Below are positions 1 to 11,752 of a stretch of DNA of 64,000 nt, piece by piece. Numbering within the stretch: position 1 is the stretch's first letter; every line of letters begins with the position of its first letter. The notes beneath the pieces are model-generated. The model made no database searches, had not been told where the DNA came from, and saw only the letters and a program-made list of their open reading frames with translations. Location: positions 248,001 to 312,000 of the forward strand of contig NZ_BMGG01000001.1 of NCBI RefSeq assembly GCF_014640075.1, read 5' to 3'. A program made the position numbers and the translations under genes. The DNA is from Chelatococcus reniformis (GTDB lineage Bacteria; Pseudomonadota; Alphaproteobacteria; Rhizobiales; Beijerinckiaceae).

Positions 1-166
1 ACCGATTTTCCATGCAGAAGCTGATGACCGAGCTCCAACGGGCCAGCGGGACTTCACGCTCGCTTCGCGCGGATGGCTGGCTTAAGACGCGTCGGAAACG
101 CCGCCCCGCTCGGGGCGGTGCGCGCCAGGACCAGCCCCAGCAAGACCAGCCCAGGAGGACGCCGCC
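1..166. other. Left-edge region, no supported gene
   Basis: No convincing coding region is seen before the crotonase gene. A 7-bp hairpin (CCGCCCC at 101-107, GGGGCGG at 112-118, four-base loop) could be the terminator of a gene ending left of the window, but it has no T-run. An open frame through 12-183 may be the tail of a truncated gene; I do not recognise its product. Confidence 0.3.
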
Positions 167-943
167 ATGCCGGATCTCGTGATCGAACGCTCGGATGCCA
201 TCGCCACCATCACGCTCAATCGACCCGACGCGATGAACGCGCTGTCGAAGGCGCTCCGCCGCGATCTGGCCGACGCGATCAATGGCATTAATGCGGATGA
301 CGCGATCCGCGTCGTCATCCTCACCGGCGCCGGCCATCGCGCCTTCACCGCCGGCCTCGACCTCAAGGAGCTCGGTCACGACCAGGATGCGCTCGGCGCG
401 GCCAACGCCGAGACCGCCGATCGCAATCCGGTGAAGGCGATCGAGATGTGCACCAAGCCGGTGATCGGCGCCATCAACGGCGTCGCCATCACCGGCGGTT
501 TCGAGCTGGCCCTGGCCTGCGACGTCCTCATCGCCTCGGTCGACGCGCGTTTCGCCGACACCCACGGCCGCGTCGGCATCATGCCCGGCTGGGGCCTGTC
601 GCAGAAGCTGTCGCGCCTGGTCGGGCTCTACCGTGCCAAGGAGCTGTCGCTCACCGGCAATTTCATCGATGCGCAGACGGCGCAGGCCTGGGGTCTCGTC
701 AACCGGGTGGTGGCGCGCGATGAACTGATGCCGCAGGCGCGCCAGCTCGCCGCCGAGATGGCGCAGCTCGAGCCGGTCATGCTCGTCGGGTTGAAGCGGC
801 TGATCGACGACGGCTTCGGCCTGCCGCTGGACGCCGCCCTCGCCCTCGAGCAGGAGCGCTCGATCCAGCACAACCGGGCTGTCACCCCCGCCGCTGTGGA
901 GGCTCGCCGCGCCGCCGTGCAGGCCCGCGGCCGCACGCAGTGA
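167..943 (+). CDS. Enoyl-CoA hydratase/isomerase (crotonase family)
   Basis: A 258-residue crotonase-fold protein, the usual length for a single-domain enoyl-CoA hydratase acting on acyl-CoA in the cytoplasm. The oxyanion-hole stretch GAINGVAITGGFELALACD (101-119) carries the first catalytic-type glutamate (E113). Where classical hydratases have a second Glu in a PE motif, this protein reads ADTHGRVGIMPGWG (130-143), with Thr-His at 132-133. That variant is widespread in actinobacterial and proteobacterial paralogues annotated as hydratases, so true hydratase activity is likely but not certain. The start follows AGGAGG at 151-156. Nearby genes (thioesterase, acyl-CoA dehydrogenase) also act on acyl-CoAs. 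The substrate cannot be read from sequence. Confidence 0.85.
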   Translation: MPDLVIERSDAIATITLNRPDAMNALSKALRRDLADAINGINADDAIRVVILTGAGHRAFTAGLDLKELGHDQDALGAANAETADRNPVKAIEMCTKPVIGAINGVAITGGFELALACDVLIASVDARFADTHGRVGIMPGWGLSQKLSRLVGLYRAKELSLTGNFIDAQTAQAWGLVNRVVARDELMPQARQLAAEMAQLEPVMLVGLKRLIDDGFGLPLDAALALEQERSIQHNRAVTPAAVEARRAAVQARGRTQ

Positions 944-1389
944 CGCCAAGGGGCGACGGGCTCATCCCATCGCCCCTGGCCAAGCCCGCGACGAGCGGGT
1001 TCGGCGGCCGGGACGCCACGCCGCGGCGCCGGCAGGATCTCGCGGCACTGCACGGATGATGGATCGCGATCCGGACGGCCAGGCACAGCTTTGCCGGCCG
1101 CCTGACTGATGCAATAGCGCCACGCTGAGCCACGGCAATGCCGTCCAGCGCCTGGCGCAGGCGTCCTGCCATTGCATCACGGCGCCAGGGCCGCCATCTG
1201 CCCATGGCGTCCGCATCGGACCAATCCGACCTTTCAAAGACACATTCGGCCGGCAAACGCGCCGCGGCACGCGCTGTCACGGTTTCGGCCGGGCGCGTGG
1301 CGGGGCGGCCACCGCGGCGTGTCCGCCGCTCGCACGGCGCGCGCACGTCCTCCCCGCAGGCCGGCCCTCGCCCGGCCAGGAGCACAGGC
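944..1389. other. Non-coding gap with inverted repeats before the MFS gene
   Basis: About 450 bp without a convincing gene. It holds a terminator-like hairpin just after the crotonase stop (GGGGCGA at 950-956 with TCGCCCC at 970-976, no T-run). A perfect 12-bp palindrome GGATCGCGATCC lies at 1061-1072. A 9-bp inverted repeat follows, TGATGCAAT at 1107-1115 and ATTGCATCA at 1171-1179. The last could be paired operator half-sites or the closing stem of a structured leader. An open frame upstream of 1390 is best read as leader, not coding. Confidence 0.4.
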
Positions 1390-2634
1390 ATGAAGATGAT
1401 CGTCCGGGGCATACCCCACCCCGGCATGAGCTTCCGCGAGTTCGTCGCGCTGACGGCCGCGCTGATGGCGCTCAACGCCCTCGCCATCGATTCGATGTTA
1501 CCGGCGCTTCCGGTGATCGGCCGGGATCTGGGCCTCACCGCCGCCAATCAGCAGCAGTGGGTGGTGACGTCGTACCTGCTCGGCTTCGGCGGTGCGCAGA
1601 TCTTCTATGGGACGCTGTCGGACCGCTTCGGCCGCAAGCCAGTGCTGCTGGCCGGCACGGCCATGTACATCGTCTTCAGCGTCCTCGCCGGGTTCGCCAG
1701 CTCCTTCGAGACCATGCTCGCCGCGCGCGTCCTACAGGGTGTCGGCGCCGCCGCCACGCGCGTGATATCGGTCTCGATCGTGCGCGACTGCTACTCCGGG
1801 CGGCAGATGGCCCGTGTGATGTCGCTCGCCTTCATCGTCTTCCTCGCCGTTCCCATCCTGGCGCCCTCGGTCGGCCAGCTCATCATCCTGTTCGCGCCCT
1901 GGCACCTGATCTTCGGCGTGCTTGCCGCCTTCGGCGCCGCCGTGTTCGCCTGGGTGGCGCTGCGCCTGCCCGAGACGCTGCACGGCGAGGACGTCATGCC
2001 CATTTCGGCCTCGCGGGTGCTGCGCGCCTTCCGGGCCACGCTGAGCGACCGGCTGGCGGTGGGATATATGTTCGCCACGGCGTTCGTGATCGGCGGGCTC
2101 TTCGGCTACATCAACTCGGCCCAGCAGATCTTCGTGGATGTGCTGCACGCCCCCAATCTGTTCACCATCGTATTCGCCCTGACGGCCGGCTTCATGGCAC
2201 TATCGTCGCTGCTCAACTCGCGCCTCGTGGAGCGGGTCGGCATGCGCGTGATGTCGCATTCCGCGCTCATCGGCTATATCGCGTTGTCGGCCCTGCACCT
2301 CATCGTCGTGCTCGCCGGCTTCGAATCGCTCTGGGTGTTCGCGGCGCTGCAGGGCGGCGTCATGTTCTGCTTCGGCCTGCTTGCCGGCAACTTCGGCGCC
2401 ATGGCGATGCAGCCGCTGGGCCACGTGGCCGGCACCGCCGCGTCGGTACAGGGCTTCTTCACCACCGTGGGCGGCGCCCTCGTCGGCCTCTACATCGGCC
2501 AGCACTTCAACGGCACCACGGTGCCGATGACGATCGGCTTCACCATGTGCGGCCTGATGGCGCTCGCCTGCGTGCTCTTCGCGGAGCGCGGGCGGTTGTT
2601 CCGGCCGCACAACCCGCCCGCCGCGCAACACTGA
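1390..2634 (+). CDS. MFS multidrug exporter, Bcr/CflA type
   Basis: A 414-residue inner-membrane protein with about twelve hydrophobic segments. The motif GTLSDRFGRKPVLL in the loop after TM2 is the MFS motif A, and the N-terminus (ALNALAIDSMLPALP) matches the Bcr/CflA drug:proton antiporter family, which normally runs 390-420 residues. The frame is open from 1138, but the ATG at 1390 is preferred. It is preceded by AGGAG at 1377-1381 with good spacing, and residues upstream of it are Arg/Ala-rich and not family-like. The exported compound is unknown. It appears to be its own transcription unit after a 446-bp gap. Confidence 0.85.
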   Translation: MKMIVRGIPHPGMSFREFVALTAALMALNALAIDSMLPALPVIGRDLGLTAANQQQWVVTSYLLGFGGAQIFYGTLSDRFGRKPVLLAGTAMYIVFSVLAGFASSFETMLAARVLQGVGAAATRVISVSIVRDCYSGRQMARVMSLAFIVFLAVPILAPSVGQLIILFAPWHLIFGVLAAFGAAVFAWVALRLPETLHGEDVMPISASRVLRAFRATLSDRLAVGYMFATAFVIGGLFGYINSAQQIFVDVLHAPNLFTIVFALTAGFMALSSLLNSRLVERVGMRVMSHSALIGYIALSALHLIVVLAGFESLWVFAALQGGVMFCFGLLAGNFGAMAMQPLGHVAGTAASVQGFFTTVGGALVGLYIGQHFNGTTVPMTIGFTMCGLMALACVLFAERGRLFRPHNPPAAQH

Positions 2635-2693
2635 TCTGCGCTGGTGCATGTCGCCGCGCGCAACTCCCTTGAATCCGGTGGCACCGCTCCGGG

Positions 2694-2822
2694 ATGGAGT
2701 GGCTCCGCCCGGACGCGCGGCGCCCGCGGCGCAACGAGGCATTGCGAAAGGCCGCCGACGCGGCCTATGTCAGCGCCTTGATCGAGGATGCCGACGACTG
2801 GCCGCGACGGGGGGATGGGTGA
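2694..2822 (+). CDS. Possible small protein upstream of thioesterase
   Basis: A 42-codon frame with a typical high-GC third-position pattern and a helical, charged middle (NEALRKAADAAYVSALIEDA). Its TGA overlaps the GTG start of the next gene as GTGA, the arrangement used for translational coupling. There is no strong ribosome-binding site. I do not recognise it. It may be a real small protein, a leader peptide, or an open stretch by chance. Confidence 0.3.
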   Translation: MEWLRPDARRPRRNEALRKAADAAYVSALIEDADDWPRRGDG

Positions 2823-3271
2823 CAGAGCAGCAGATCCTGGACGCGTTCCGCGCGCACCCCAATCCGTGCCTCGTCACCCTGGGCGGCAAGGTGGTCAGCT
2901 TCGATCCCGAGACCGACGTCTGCGTCATGCAGTGGCAAGCGACGCAGGCGCACTGCCACTCGACGCACGGGCATCCCAAGGGCGGCATCGTGCAGGGCGG
3001 CTTCGTCACCGGCTGGATCGACGCCGCCATGGCCCATGCCTGCATGGCCAAGTCCCGCTTCACCATGGCCGTGCCGAGCCTCGAGATCAAAGTGAGCTTC
3101 CTGCTGGCCGCTCACCCGGGCCGCTACCATGCCAAGGGCTGGGTCACGCGCTGGGGCCGCACCGTCGCATTCCTGGAGGGCGAGCTCACCGACGAGGCGG
3201 GCCAGCTCATCGCCCGCGCCAGCTCCACGGTGGCTTTGCGGCCAGCCCCGGCCCGCGCCCCCGCTGCCTGA
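2819..3271 (+). CDS. PaaI/YigI-type hotdog thioesterase
   Basis: A 150-residue single hotdog-domain protein expected to hydrolyse acyl- or aryl-CoA thioesters in the cytoplasm. The hotdog helix region [20 protein letters not shown] is the equivalent of the HGG motif of PaaI enzymes, followed by the conserved strand SLEIKVSFL. The frame is open from 2648, but the GTG at 2819 gives a normal PaaI length and begins directly before the first conserved strand; the longer N-terminus is Arg/Ala-rich and unlikely. It overlaps the stop of the small frame at 2694-2822. An ABC transporter pair follows 67 bp later. Confidence 0.75.
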   Translation: MTEQQILDAFRAHPNPCLVTLGGKVVSFDPETDVCVMQWQATQAHCHSTHGHPKGGIVQGGFVTGWIDAAMAHACMAKSRFTMAVPSLEIKVSFLLAAHPGRYHAKGWVTRWGRTVAFLEGELTDEAGQLIARASSTVALRPAPARAPAA

Positions 3272-3338
3272 AGCCATTCGGCCACAGTGGCGCGGCCGCA
3301 GCCTGGCCGGCCGGGCAATCCGCGGACCAGGGGCCTAT

Positions 3339-4270
<932 letters not shown>

Positions 4271-4274
<4 letters not shown>

Positions 4275-5032
4275 ACTTCCATGCCATCCGCTCCATCTAC
4301 ATCTTCGAGATGGCTCGGACCTGGCGCACGCTGCTGCAGAGCGTGGTGTCGCCGGTGATCTCGACGGCGCTCTATTTCGTCGTGTTCGGCGCGGCCATCG
4401 GCTCGCACATGGCCGCCATCGACGGCATCAGCTATGGCGCCTTCATCGTCCCGGGCCTCACCATGCTGTCGCTGCTCACCCAGAGCATCGCCAACGCCTC
4501 GTTCGCCATCTACTTCCCGCGCTTCGTCGGCACCATCTACGAGGTGCTGTCGGCGCCGGTCTCGGTCTGGGAGATCGTCATGGGCTACGTGGGAGCGGCC
4601 GCCACGAAATCGGTGATCCTCGGCCTGATCATCCTGGCGACGGCCGCCTTCTTCGTGCCGCTGCGGATCGACCATCCGGTGTGGATGCTGACCTTCCTCG
4701 TCCTGACGGCGGTGACCTTCAGCCTGTTCGGCTTCCTCATCGGCATCTGGGCCGACAACTTCGAGAAGCTGCAGGTGATCCCGCTGCTGGTGGTGACGCC
4801 GCTGACCTTCCTCGGCGGCAGCTTCTATTCTATCGACATGCTGCCGCCGTTCTGGCGCACGGTGACGCTGTTCAACCCCGTCGTCTATCTCGTCAGCGGC
4901 TTTCGCTGGAGCTTTTACGGCGTCTCGGACGTGGGCATCGAGATCAGCCTGGCCATGACGCTGGTGTTCCTGGCCTGCTGCCTCACCCTGGTCTACTGGA
5001 TTTTCAGGACGGGCTACCGGCTGAAGAGCTGA
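4271..5032 (+). CDS. ABC-2 type exporter, permease subunit (YadH-like)
   Basis: A 253-residue membrane protein with six predicted transmembrane stretches and the ABC-2 permease core ([17 protein letters not shown] before the fifth segment). It pairs with the upstream ATPase through an ATGA overlap to form a two-gene exporter. The 3' end overlaps the convergent GntR gene by 29 bp, so the two transcripts are antisense there. Confidence 0.85.
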
Positions 5033-5690
5033 TCGGGGCGGCCGCCGCCGAGGCGGCTTCGCGCTCCGCCATATACCGGGTGAGGCGGGCGATATGGGCG
5101 CGCCCGCGCCGCTCCGCCTCCTCCGGGTCGCCGGCCAGCACGGCGGCCGCGATGGCGCGGTAGTCCTCGTGGCGGCGGGCGTCGACCGCGGCGAGATCCC
5201 GCCGGAACTGCACCCGCAGCAGGTGCACCTGCACGGCGGGCATCACCCGCGCCAGTTCGGCATTGGCCCCGATGGCGATCAGCGTGCCGTAGAAGCTGTC
5301 GCGCGCGCGGGCGTAGTCGGCCGAGCCGTCGCGGGCGTCGAAGGCCTCCAGGGCGGCTAGCGCCTGGGCCAGGCGCTGGCGCGCCCCCGCATCGACGTGG
5401 GCCGCCGCCTGCCGGGCCGCCAGCCCGACGAGGACCTCGAGGAGGTTCAGCAGATCGACGGCCTCGCGCGCGGTCAGCCTGCGGATCGAGGCGCTGCGGC
5501 CCATGGCGAGGGTGACGATGCCCTCGGCCGCGAGCCGGCTCAGCGCCTCGCGCACGGGGCCGCGACTGACCCCGTACTCGGCCGTCAGATCGGCCTCGAT
5601 CAGCCGCTGGCCGGGAGCGTAGCGGCCCTCGTAGAGGCCGCGCACGATGGCCCCGACGATGCTGTCACGCGAGCGCTGCGGCATCGGCAT
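5004..5690 (-). CDS. GntR-family transcriptional regulator, FCD subfamily
   Basis: A 228-residue repressor-type protein. It has an N-terminal winged helix ([25 protein letters not shown], recognition helix about residues 40-60) and a C-terminal all-helical FCD ligand domain with the [15 protein letters not shown] stretch. The start at 5690 (MPMPQRSR) is chosen because it begins 14 bp after the stop of the upstream acyl-CoA dehydrogenase on the same strand. The frame could extend to 5732 inside that gene. It probably lies in one transcript with the dehydrogenase and may control it. FCD ligands are usually organic acids. Confidence 0.8.
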   Translation of the reverse strand: MPMPQRSRDSIVGAIVRGLYEGRYAPGQRLIEADLTAEYGVSRGPVREALSRLAAEGIVTLAMGRSASIRRLTAREAVDLLNLLEVLVGLAARQAAAHVDAGARQRLAQALAALEAFDARDGSADYARARDSFYGTLIAIGANAELARVMPAVQVHLLRVQFRRDLAAVDARRHEDYRAIAAAVLAGDPEEAERRGRAHIARLTRYMAEREAASAAAAPISSSAGSPS

Positions 5691-5701
5691 CAGGCGTTCG
5701 T

Positions 5702-7015
5702 TCAGGCCACCCACCCGGCCGGCTTCGGCCACAGCCCCTCGCGGCCGACGAGTTCGGCCTCCTCGCGGGTGAGGCCGTTGGCGTAACCGCCCGTGGTCGC
5801 CGGGTCGATGTTGCGGTGGCGCTTGAGCTCAAGGCGGCCGATCTGGTTGCGGTGCACCTCGTCGGGCCCGTCGGCGAGCCTCAGCGCACGGGCCATGGCA
5901 TAGGCCGACGACAGGAAGTGGTCGTTGTTGGTGCCCCCGCCGCCAAACATCTGGATCGCCCAGTCGACCACCTGGCAGGCCATGATCGGCGCCGCCACCT
6001 TGATCATGGCGATTTCCTGCTTGGCCTCCTTGTTGCCGACCTCGTCCATCATGCGCGCCGCGTTGAGGGTCAGCAGCCGGCACTGCTCGATCATGATCCG
6101 CGCATCGGCGATGCGCTCGAGCGTGACGGTCTGCTCCGACACGGGCTTACCGAAGGCGACGCGCGCGTCGGCGCGGCGACACATGCGTTCCAGTACGCGC
6201 TCGGCCATGCCGATCAGCCGCATGCAGTGGTGGATGCGCCCCGGGCCGAGGCGCCCCTGGGCGATCTCGAAGCCGCGGCCTTCGCCGAGCAGCATGTTGG
6301 CGGCCGGCACGCGCACGTTGTCGAGCCACACCTCGGAGGCACGGTCGGGCACGCCGTAGAAGCCGAACACCGGCAGCGGACGGATCACCTTGACGCCGGG
6401 CGTATCCTTTGGAACCAGGATCATCGACTGCTGGCGATAGGGGCTCGTCCCGTCCTCGAAGTTGCTGCGGCCCATGACGATCAGGATCTTGCAGCGCGGA
6501 TCGGTGGCGCCCGTGGTGTACCATTTGCGGCCGTTGATGACGTAGTCGTCGCCGTCACGGCGCATCTCGCAGCCGATATTGGTCGCGTCCGAGGAAGCGA
6601 CGTCCGGCTCGGTCATCGCGAAGGACGAGCGGATCTCACCCGCCAGCAGGGGCTCGAGCCAGCGCCGCTGGTGCTCGGGCGTGCCGTAGCGGACCAGCAC
6701 CTCCATATTGCCGGTGTCGGGCGCCGCGCAGTTGAACACCTCCGGCGCCATGAGCGAGCGGCCCATGATCTCGCACAGCCCGGCATACTGGAGGTTGGAG
6801 AGGCCGGCGCCGCGCTCGTCGTCCGGCAGGAACAGGTTCCACAGCCCTTCCGCCTTGGCCTTGGCCTTCAGCTCCTCGATCACCGGAATGGCCGCCCACG
6901 GACCGAGGCGCTCGCCTTCCAGATAGAAGCGTCGCTCGTTCGGATAGATCTCGCGCGCCATGAATCCCTTGAGCTGCTCGCGCAGCTCGGCGAGCTGGGT
7001 CGGTGTCGCGGCCAT
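5702..7015 (-). CDS. Acyl-CoA dehydrogenase
   Basis: A 437-residue FAD flavoenzyme of the acyl-CoA dehydrogenase superfamily, oxidising acyl-CoA to the 2-enoyl-CoA. The FAD/substrate-binding signature [13 protein letters not shown] is clear, as are the [11 protein letters not shown] strand region and the C-terminal helical bundle ([15 protein letters not shown]). The size and the [13 protein letters not shown] ending resemble the ACAD10/11-like group. The start at 7015 has a strong site (AAGGAGAGG) just upstream. This frame stays open to 9706, but everything before 7015 is antisense to tex and is not coding. The GntR regulator follows on the same strand. Confidence 0.88.
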   Translation of the reverse strand: MAATPTQLAELREQLKGFMAREIYPNERRFYLEGERLGPWAAIPVIEELKAKAKAEGLWNLFLPDDERGAGLSNLQYAGLCEIMGRSLMAPEVFNCAAPDTGNMEVLVRYGTPEHQRRWLEPLLAGEIRSSFAMTEPDVASSDATNIGCEMRRDGDDYVINGRKWYTTGATDPRCKILIVMGRSNFEDGTSPYRQQSMILVPKDTPGVKVIRPLPVFGFYGVPDRASEVWLDNVRVPAANMLLGEGRGFEIAQGRLGPGRIHHCMRLIGMAERVLERMCRRADARVAFGKPVSEQTVTLERIADARIMIEQCRLLTLNAARMMDEVGNKEAKQEIAMIKVAAPIMACQVVDWAIQMFGGGGTNNDHFLSSAYAMARALRLADGPDEVHRNQIGRLELKRHRNIDPATTGGYANGLTREEAELVGREGLWPKPAGWVA

Positions 7016-7054
7016 CGGCCTCTCCTTAATGTCGTCCTCTTTGATAAGCCGATC

Positions 7055-7065
7055 TTGTATTACAA
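7055..7065. promoter_or_regulatory. Palindrome in the acd-tex divergent region
   Basis: TTGTA-T-TACAA is a perfect 11-bp palindrome in a locally AT-rich stretch, 40 bp upstream of the acyl-CoA dehydrogenase start and between two divergent genes. It could be a regulator operator, possibly for the linked GntR protein. No regulator can be assigned from sequence alone. Confidence 0.3.
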
Positions 7066-7231
7066 TTTTGAGAGACAGAAAGATGCAATTTGCCGCGCCG
7101 GAGCATTTCCTGATGAGATGCCTCACCCATCGCGAAGCGTTCGGGTCTAACCACAGGAAAACGCGCGCCCAGGTTTGACCCCGGCGCGGCGACGGCGCTA
7201 ACAAGCGCCCCCACCGAGAGCGGAGATCCGA

Positions 7232-9571
7232 TTGACGACCATCGGCCAGCGCATCGCCCACGAGCTCGGCGTCGCCGAGCGGCAGGTCGCGGCGGCGATC
7301 GAATTGCTCGACGGCGGCGCCACGGTGCCGTTCATCGCCCGCTACCGCAAGGAGGCGACCGGCACCCTCGACGATACGCAGTTGCGCACGCTCGAGGAGC
7401 GCCTGCGCTACCTGCGCGAGATGGACGAGCGCCGCAAGGCGATCCTCGACAGCATCATCGCGCAGGGCAAGCTCGACGCCGCGCTGAAGAAGGAGATCGA
7501 GGCGGCCGAGACCAAGGCGCGGCTCGAGGATCTGTACCTGCCGTTCAAGCCCAAGCGGCGTACCAAGGCGCAGATTGCCCGCGAGGCGGGGCTGGAGCCG
7601 CTGGCCGACGCTCTGCTCGCCCGGCCGGAGGCAGAGCCGGCTCGCGCGGCGGCGGGCTTCGTCGACGAGGGACGCGGCGTTGCGACCACCGAGGCCGCCC
7701 TGGAAGGCGCGCGCGCGATCCTGGTCGAGCGGTGGGCCGAAGACGCCACGCTGCTGGGCGCATTGCGCGAGGCCTATTGGCAGCGGGGCCGCATCACGGC
7801 GCAGGTGCGCGCCGGCAAGGAGACCGACGGCGCCAAGTTTGCCGACTATTTCGATTTCGCCGAGCCGCTCACCAAGCTGCCGTCGCACCGCATCCTGGCG
7901 CTGTTCCGCGGCGAGAAGGAGGAGGTGCTGAACCTGCGCCTGGAGGAGGACGGGAAGGTCGCCGAGCCGGGTTACGTCAGCCTGTACGAGGGCCGGGTCG
8001 CCGTGCACGCGGGCATCGCCGACCGGAGCCGGCCCGGCGACCGCTGGCTGCTCGAGGCTGCCCGCTGGGCGTGGCGCACCAAGCTCCGGGGGTCGATCGA
8101 GGTCGACCTGCGCATGCGGCTGTGGACGGCCGCCGAGGACGAGGCGGTGCGCATCTTTGCCGGCAATCTGCGCGACCTGCTGCTCGCAGCGCCCGCCGGC
8201 GCGCGCGCCACGCTCGGGCTCGATCCGGGCTTCCGCACCGGCGTCAAGGTGGCGGTGGTGGATGCCACGGGCAAGGTCGTCGCCACCGACACCGTCTACC
8301 CGCACGAGCCCAGGCGGCAGTGGGACGAGGCGCTGACGCGCCTGTCGCAGCTCTGCCGGGCGCATGAGGTCGAGCTCATCGCCATCGGCAACGGCACAGC
8401 CTCGCGCGAGACCGACAAGCTCGCCGGCGAGCTCGTCGCCCGCCATGCCGAGCTCAAGCTCACCCGCATCATGGTGTCCGAGGCCGGCGCCTCGGTCTAT
8501 TCGGCTTCGGCCTATGCCAGTGCCGAGTTGCCCGACCTCGACGTCTCGCTCCGCGGCGCCGTATCGATCGCCCGCCGCCTGCAGGACCCGCTGGCGGAGC
8601 TGGTCAAGATCGAACCCAAGTCGATCGGCGTCGGCCAGTACCAGCACGATCTCGCCGAGCATAAGCTGTCGCGCTCGCTCGACGCGGTGGTGGAGGACTG
8701 CGTCAACGCGGTCGGTGTCGACGTCAACACCGCCTCGGTGCCGCTGCTGGCGCGCGTCTCGGGCCTGGGCGAGTGGATGGCGCGCAGCATCGTCACCCAC
8801 CGCGATGCCAACGGGCCGTTCGCCAGCCGCAAGGCGCTGACCAAGGTCACCGGCCTCGGCCCCAAGACGTTCCAGCTCAGCGCCGGCTTCCTGCGTATCC
8901 AGGACGCGGCCGATCCGCTCGACGCCTCGGGCGTCCACCCTGAGGCCTATCCGGTCGCGCGCCGCATCGTGGAGGCGAGCCGGCATGGTCTCGGCCAGTT
9001 GATCGGCAACCGGACAGTGCTCCGCACGCTCCGGCCCGAGCAGTTCGTGGACGCCACGTTCGGGCTGCCCACGGTGAAGGATATCCTGGCGGAGCTGGAG
9101 AAGCCCGGCCGCGATCCACGCCCCGAGTTCAAGACGGCGAGCTTCAAGGATGGCATCGAGAAGATCGGCGATCTGACCCCCGGCATGGTGCTGGAGGGGG
9201 TGGTCACCAACGTCGCGGCGTTCGGCGCGTTCGTCGACGTGGGCGTGCACCAGGATGGGCTGGTGCACATTTCCGCGCTGGCCAACAGCTTCGTCAAGGA
9301 TCCGCGTGCCATCGTCAAACCCGGAGACGTGGTGCGCGTCAAGGTCGTCGACGTCGACGTCGGGCGCAAGCGCATCGGCCTCAGTATGCGCCTCGACGAT
9401 GAGGTGACGCCCAGGTCCGCCAGCCGCGGACAGGACCGGCGCGCTCAGCCTGCCGCCGGGCCGCGCGGCAACGAAGGGGCGCGCCGTGGCAATGAGTCGG
9501 GCGGCGCGCTGGCTGACGCGCTGCGCCGGGCGGGCCTGCGGCCGGACCCGACCAAGCCGCGTGGACGGTAG
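7232..9571 (+). CDS. tex: Tex family transcription accessory/RNA-binding protein
   Basis: A 779-residue Tex protein, the usual length. Domain order: an N-terminal helical Tex region ([20 protein letters not shown] near residues 30-50), a YqgF/RNase H-like domain starting near [17 protein letters not shown] (about 328-344), helix-hairpin-helix repeats ([16 protein letters not shown]), and a C-terminal S1 domain (about 650-720). Tex binds nucleic acid and is linked to transcription fidelity and ribosome-associated rescue. The start is a TTG preceded by GGAG, and the sequence matches family N-termini from there. Codon use is ordinary for the window. Confidence 0.93.
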   Translation: MTTIGQRIAHELGVAERQVAAAIELLDGGATVPFIARYRKEATGTLDDTQLRTLEERLRYLREMDERRKAILDSIIAQGKLDAALKKEIEAAETKARLEDLYLPFKPKRRTKAQIAREAGLEPLADALLARPEAEPARAAAGFVDEGRGVATTEAALEGARAILVERWAEDATLLGALREAYWQRGRITAQVRAGKETDGAKFADYFDFAEPLTKLPSHRILALFRGEKEEVLNLRLEEDGKVAEPGYVSLYEGRVAVHAGIADRSRPGDRWLLEAARWAWRTKLRGSIEVDLRMRLWTAAEDEAVRIFAGNLRDLLLAAPAGARATLGLDPGFRTGVKVAVVDATGKVVATDTVYPHEPRRQWDEALTRLSQLCRAHEVELIAIGNGTASRETDKLAGELVARHAELKLTRIMVSEAGASVYSASAYASAELPDLDVSLRGAVSIARRLQDPLAELVKIEPKSIGVGQYQHDLAEHKLSRSLDAVVEDCVNAVGVDVNTASVPLLARVSGLGEWMARSIVTHRDANGPFASRKALTKVTGLGPKTFQLSAGFLRIQDAADPLDASGVHPEAYPVARRIVEASRHGLGQLIGNRTVLRTLRPEQFVDATFGLPTVKDILAELEKPGRDPRPEFKTASFKDGIEKIGDLTPGMVLEGVVTNVAAFGAFVDVGVHQDGLVHISALANSFVKDPRAIVKPGDVVRVKVVDVDVGRKRIGLSMRLDDEVTPRSASRGQDRRAQPAAGPRGNEGARRGNESGGALADALRRAGLRPDPTKPRGR

Positions 9572-9582
9572 GTCGGGAGATG

Positions 9583-9602
9583 ATTCCACCTGATCGGGGA
9601 AT
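9583..9602. terminator. Weak bidirectional hairpin between tex and the histidine kinase
   Basis: ATTCC at 9583-9587 pairs with GGAAT at 9598-9602, extended by an inner CC/GG pair. It sits between two convergent stop codons and may act as a shared terminator, but has no strong T-run on either side. Confidence 0.3.
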
Positions 9603-9605
9603 ACT

Positions 9606-11597
9606 CTACGAGCCGAGCAAGTCGGCCAGGGCCGTTGCCAGCGCTTCGCGGCGGAACGGCTTCGCCAGGCGCACTGCGACCGCCCCCGTATCGCCGGGAT
9701 CGGCATAGCCGGTAGCGAGCAGGACGGGCAGGCCGGGCCGCAGCGCCTTGGCGCGATCGGCGAGCGCGGCGCCGGTCATGCCGGGCATGGCATGATCGGT
9801 CATCAGCACATCCGCAGCCTCGCCGCGCGCGAGGATGTCGAGCGCCGAGCGCGCCGATTGGGCCTCGATGACGCGGTAGCCCAGATCCTCCAGCATGGCG
9901 GCCGTGCCGGTGAGCACCAGCGGATCGTCGTCCACCAGCAGCACGGTGCGGACGTGTCCGCCCGATCCGCGAGGCGCCGCCGCAGCGCGCGGCTCGTGGG
10001 CACCGGGCCGGGCGAGAGGAAGCCAGAGCTCGGCTGTCGTGCCGACGCCCGGCGTGCTCGCCAGGCGGAAGTGGCCGCCGGATTGCTCGGCCAGGCCCTG
10101 GATCATCGACAGACCGAGTCCGGTGCCCTTGCCAACGCCCTTCGTCGTGAAGAAGGGCTCCGCGGCCCGGGCTAGCGTCCGGGCATCCATGCCTTGCCCG
10201 GTGTCGGTCACCTCGATGACGATGAAACGGCCGGGGTGTGCGCGATCGGGGCCCTGGTCCGCCGCCCGGCCGTGGATCGACAGGCGGCCGCCCGCCGGCA
10301 TCGCGTCGCGTGCGTTGACCGCCAGGTTCAGAATCGCAAGCTCGAGCTGGGCCGGATCGACGTGGGCCGGCGCCAGCCCCGGCGCGAAGCCGCGCCTGAG
10401 CGTGACGTTGCTGCCCAACGACTGCTCGAGCAGATCGTGCATGCCGCCCACCAGCTCTTCGACATCGACCGCGGTGGGCCGGAGCTGCTGTTGGCGTGCA
10501 AAGGCGAGCAGCCGCTGGGTGAGGCCGCTCCCGCGCTCCGCCGCGCTGACGGCATTGTCCAGCAGCCGCAGGGTCCTTGGCTCGTCCGGAAGGCGCTTGC
10601 GCAGCAGCTCGAGGCTGCCGAGAATCGCCATCAACAGGTTGTTGAAGTCGTGCGCCACGCCCCCGGTGAGCTGCCCCAGGCTCTCCATCTTCTGCGAATG
10701 GACGAGCTGGCGGGTGCGCTCCTCCACAACGGCTTCGAGGCGCTCGTTCAGCAGACGCAGCTCCTCCTCCGCCTGCTTGCGCTCGGTAATGTCGATATGG
10801 GCGCCGAACAGCCGCAGCGGCCGCCCCGCCTCGTCCCGTTCGATCTGCGCCCGCACGGCGAGCCAGCGCACGTGGCCGTCGCTGGGACGAATGATGCGGT
10901 ACTCGACCGAATAGTCGGGCGCCGAGCCGGCCACGGCCTCTCGAAAAGCACGATCGGTGGCAGCACGGTCATCCGGATGCACCCTGGCGACCCAGGCCTC
11001 GTGGGTCTCGCTCGAGGCGCTCGGCGGCAGCCCGTGGAGCTGGAGGTATTCGGGCGAGCGACGGTTGCGGAAGCCGTTAGCCAGATCGACGTCAACGCCG
11101 GCAACGCCGCCGATGCGCTGCACCAGCGCCAGCTCCGATTCACGCTGGTTCAGCTGTTCCTGGGCGACGATCTGTTCGGTCGTGTCGGTATGGATACCGT
11201 CCCAGACGTAGCTGCCATCCGGCTGGATCCGCGGCGTTGACCTGATCCGGCAGCGCCGCACCTCGCCGGTGTCGGCTCGACGGGCCCGCCCCTCGAACAG
11301 GAACGGCATGGCCGCCTCGTGCGCCGCCCGCTCGGCCGCCAGCAGCCGCTCGCGGTCGTCGTCGTCGATGAGCGAATGGAGCAGGTCCGGGTTGGCGAGG
11401 ACGGCCTCGGGGGAGACGCCGGTGATGGTCGTGCAGGCAGGCGACACGTAGACGAAGCGGCGGCTGCGACGGTCGGCGGCCGCATGGATCTGAAAGACGA
11501 AGCTGCTGGCGAGATTGCTTTCGAGGGCGGCCAGCCTTGCCCTGAGCTCGGCCGGCTCCTCCCACGGATCGACAGACTGACGCTCGACGTGGCTCAT
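9606..11597 (-). CDS. Hybrid sensor histidine kinase with PAS domains and receiver
   Basis: A 663-residue soluble hybrid kinase; no transmembrane segment is seen. Order: a PAS/PAC domain ([19 protein letters not shown]), one or two more PAS/PAC units ([19 protein letters not shown]), a coiled linker, HisKA with the phospho-acceptor in [14 protein letters not shown], an HATPase domain ([26 protein letters not shown]) and a C-terminal receiver ([19 protein letters not shown]). The ATG at 11597 begins right before the family-like sequence; 39 residues upstream look non-coding. It belongs to the FixL-like hybrid group of Alphaproteobacteria. Its signal and output partner are not encoded alongside. 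Confidence 0.88.
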   Translation of the reverse strand: MSHVERQSVDPWEEPAELRARLAALESNLASSFVFQIHAAADRRSRRFVYVSPACTTITGVSPEAVLANPDLLHSLIDDDDRERLLAAERAAHEAAMPFLFEGRARRADTGEVRRCRIRSTPRIQPDGSYVWDGIHTDTTEQIVAQEQLNQRESELALVQRIGGVAGVDVDLANGFRNRRSPEYLQLHGLPPSASSETHEAWVARVHPDDRAATDRAFREAVAGSAPDYSVEYRIIRPSDGHVRWLAVRAQIERDEAGRPLRLFGAHIDITERKQAEEELRLLNERLEAVVEERTRQLVHSQKMESLGQLTGGVAHDFNNLLMAILGSLELLRKRLPDEPRTLRLLDNAVSAAERGSGLTQRLLAFARQQQLRPTAVDVEELVGGMHDLLEQSLGSNVTLRRGFAPGLAPAHVDPAQLELAILNLAVNARDAMPAGGRLSIHGRAADQGPDRAHPGRFIVIEVTDTGQGMDARTLARAAEPFFTTKGVGKGTGLGLSMIQGLAEQSGGHFRLASTPGVGTTAELWLPLARPGAHEPRAAAAPRGSGGHVRTVLLVDDDPLVLTGTAAMLEDLGYRVIEAQSARSALDILARGEAADVLMTDHAMPGMTGAALADRAKALRPGLPVLLATGYADPGDTGAVAVRLAKPFRREALATALADLLGS

Positions 11598-11752
11598 ATC
11601 ATCCGCCCGTCCCACGACCTTCGCAGCATAAGCATTCCATCTCCCGACACGAGCACAATGTTCCCCAACGGAACAAGCACGGAGCAACTGGCGATCACGC
11701 CCGCGCTCAGCCATCTTAACCGGACCGGTCGGTGGAGGCTCGAGGATCGGCC

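Noticed and set aside
7016-9706. 5' two-thirds of a 1334-codon minus-strand frame
   Set aside because: Only 5702-7015 is the acyl-CoA dehydrogenase. The rest is antisense to tex, has low-complexity His/Arg/Gln-rich composition and no domain.
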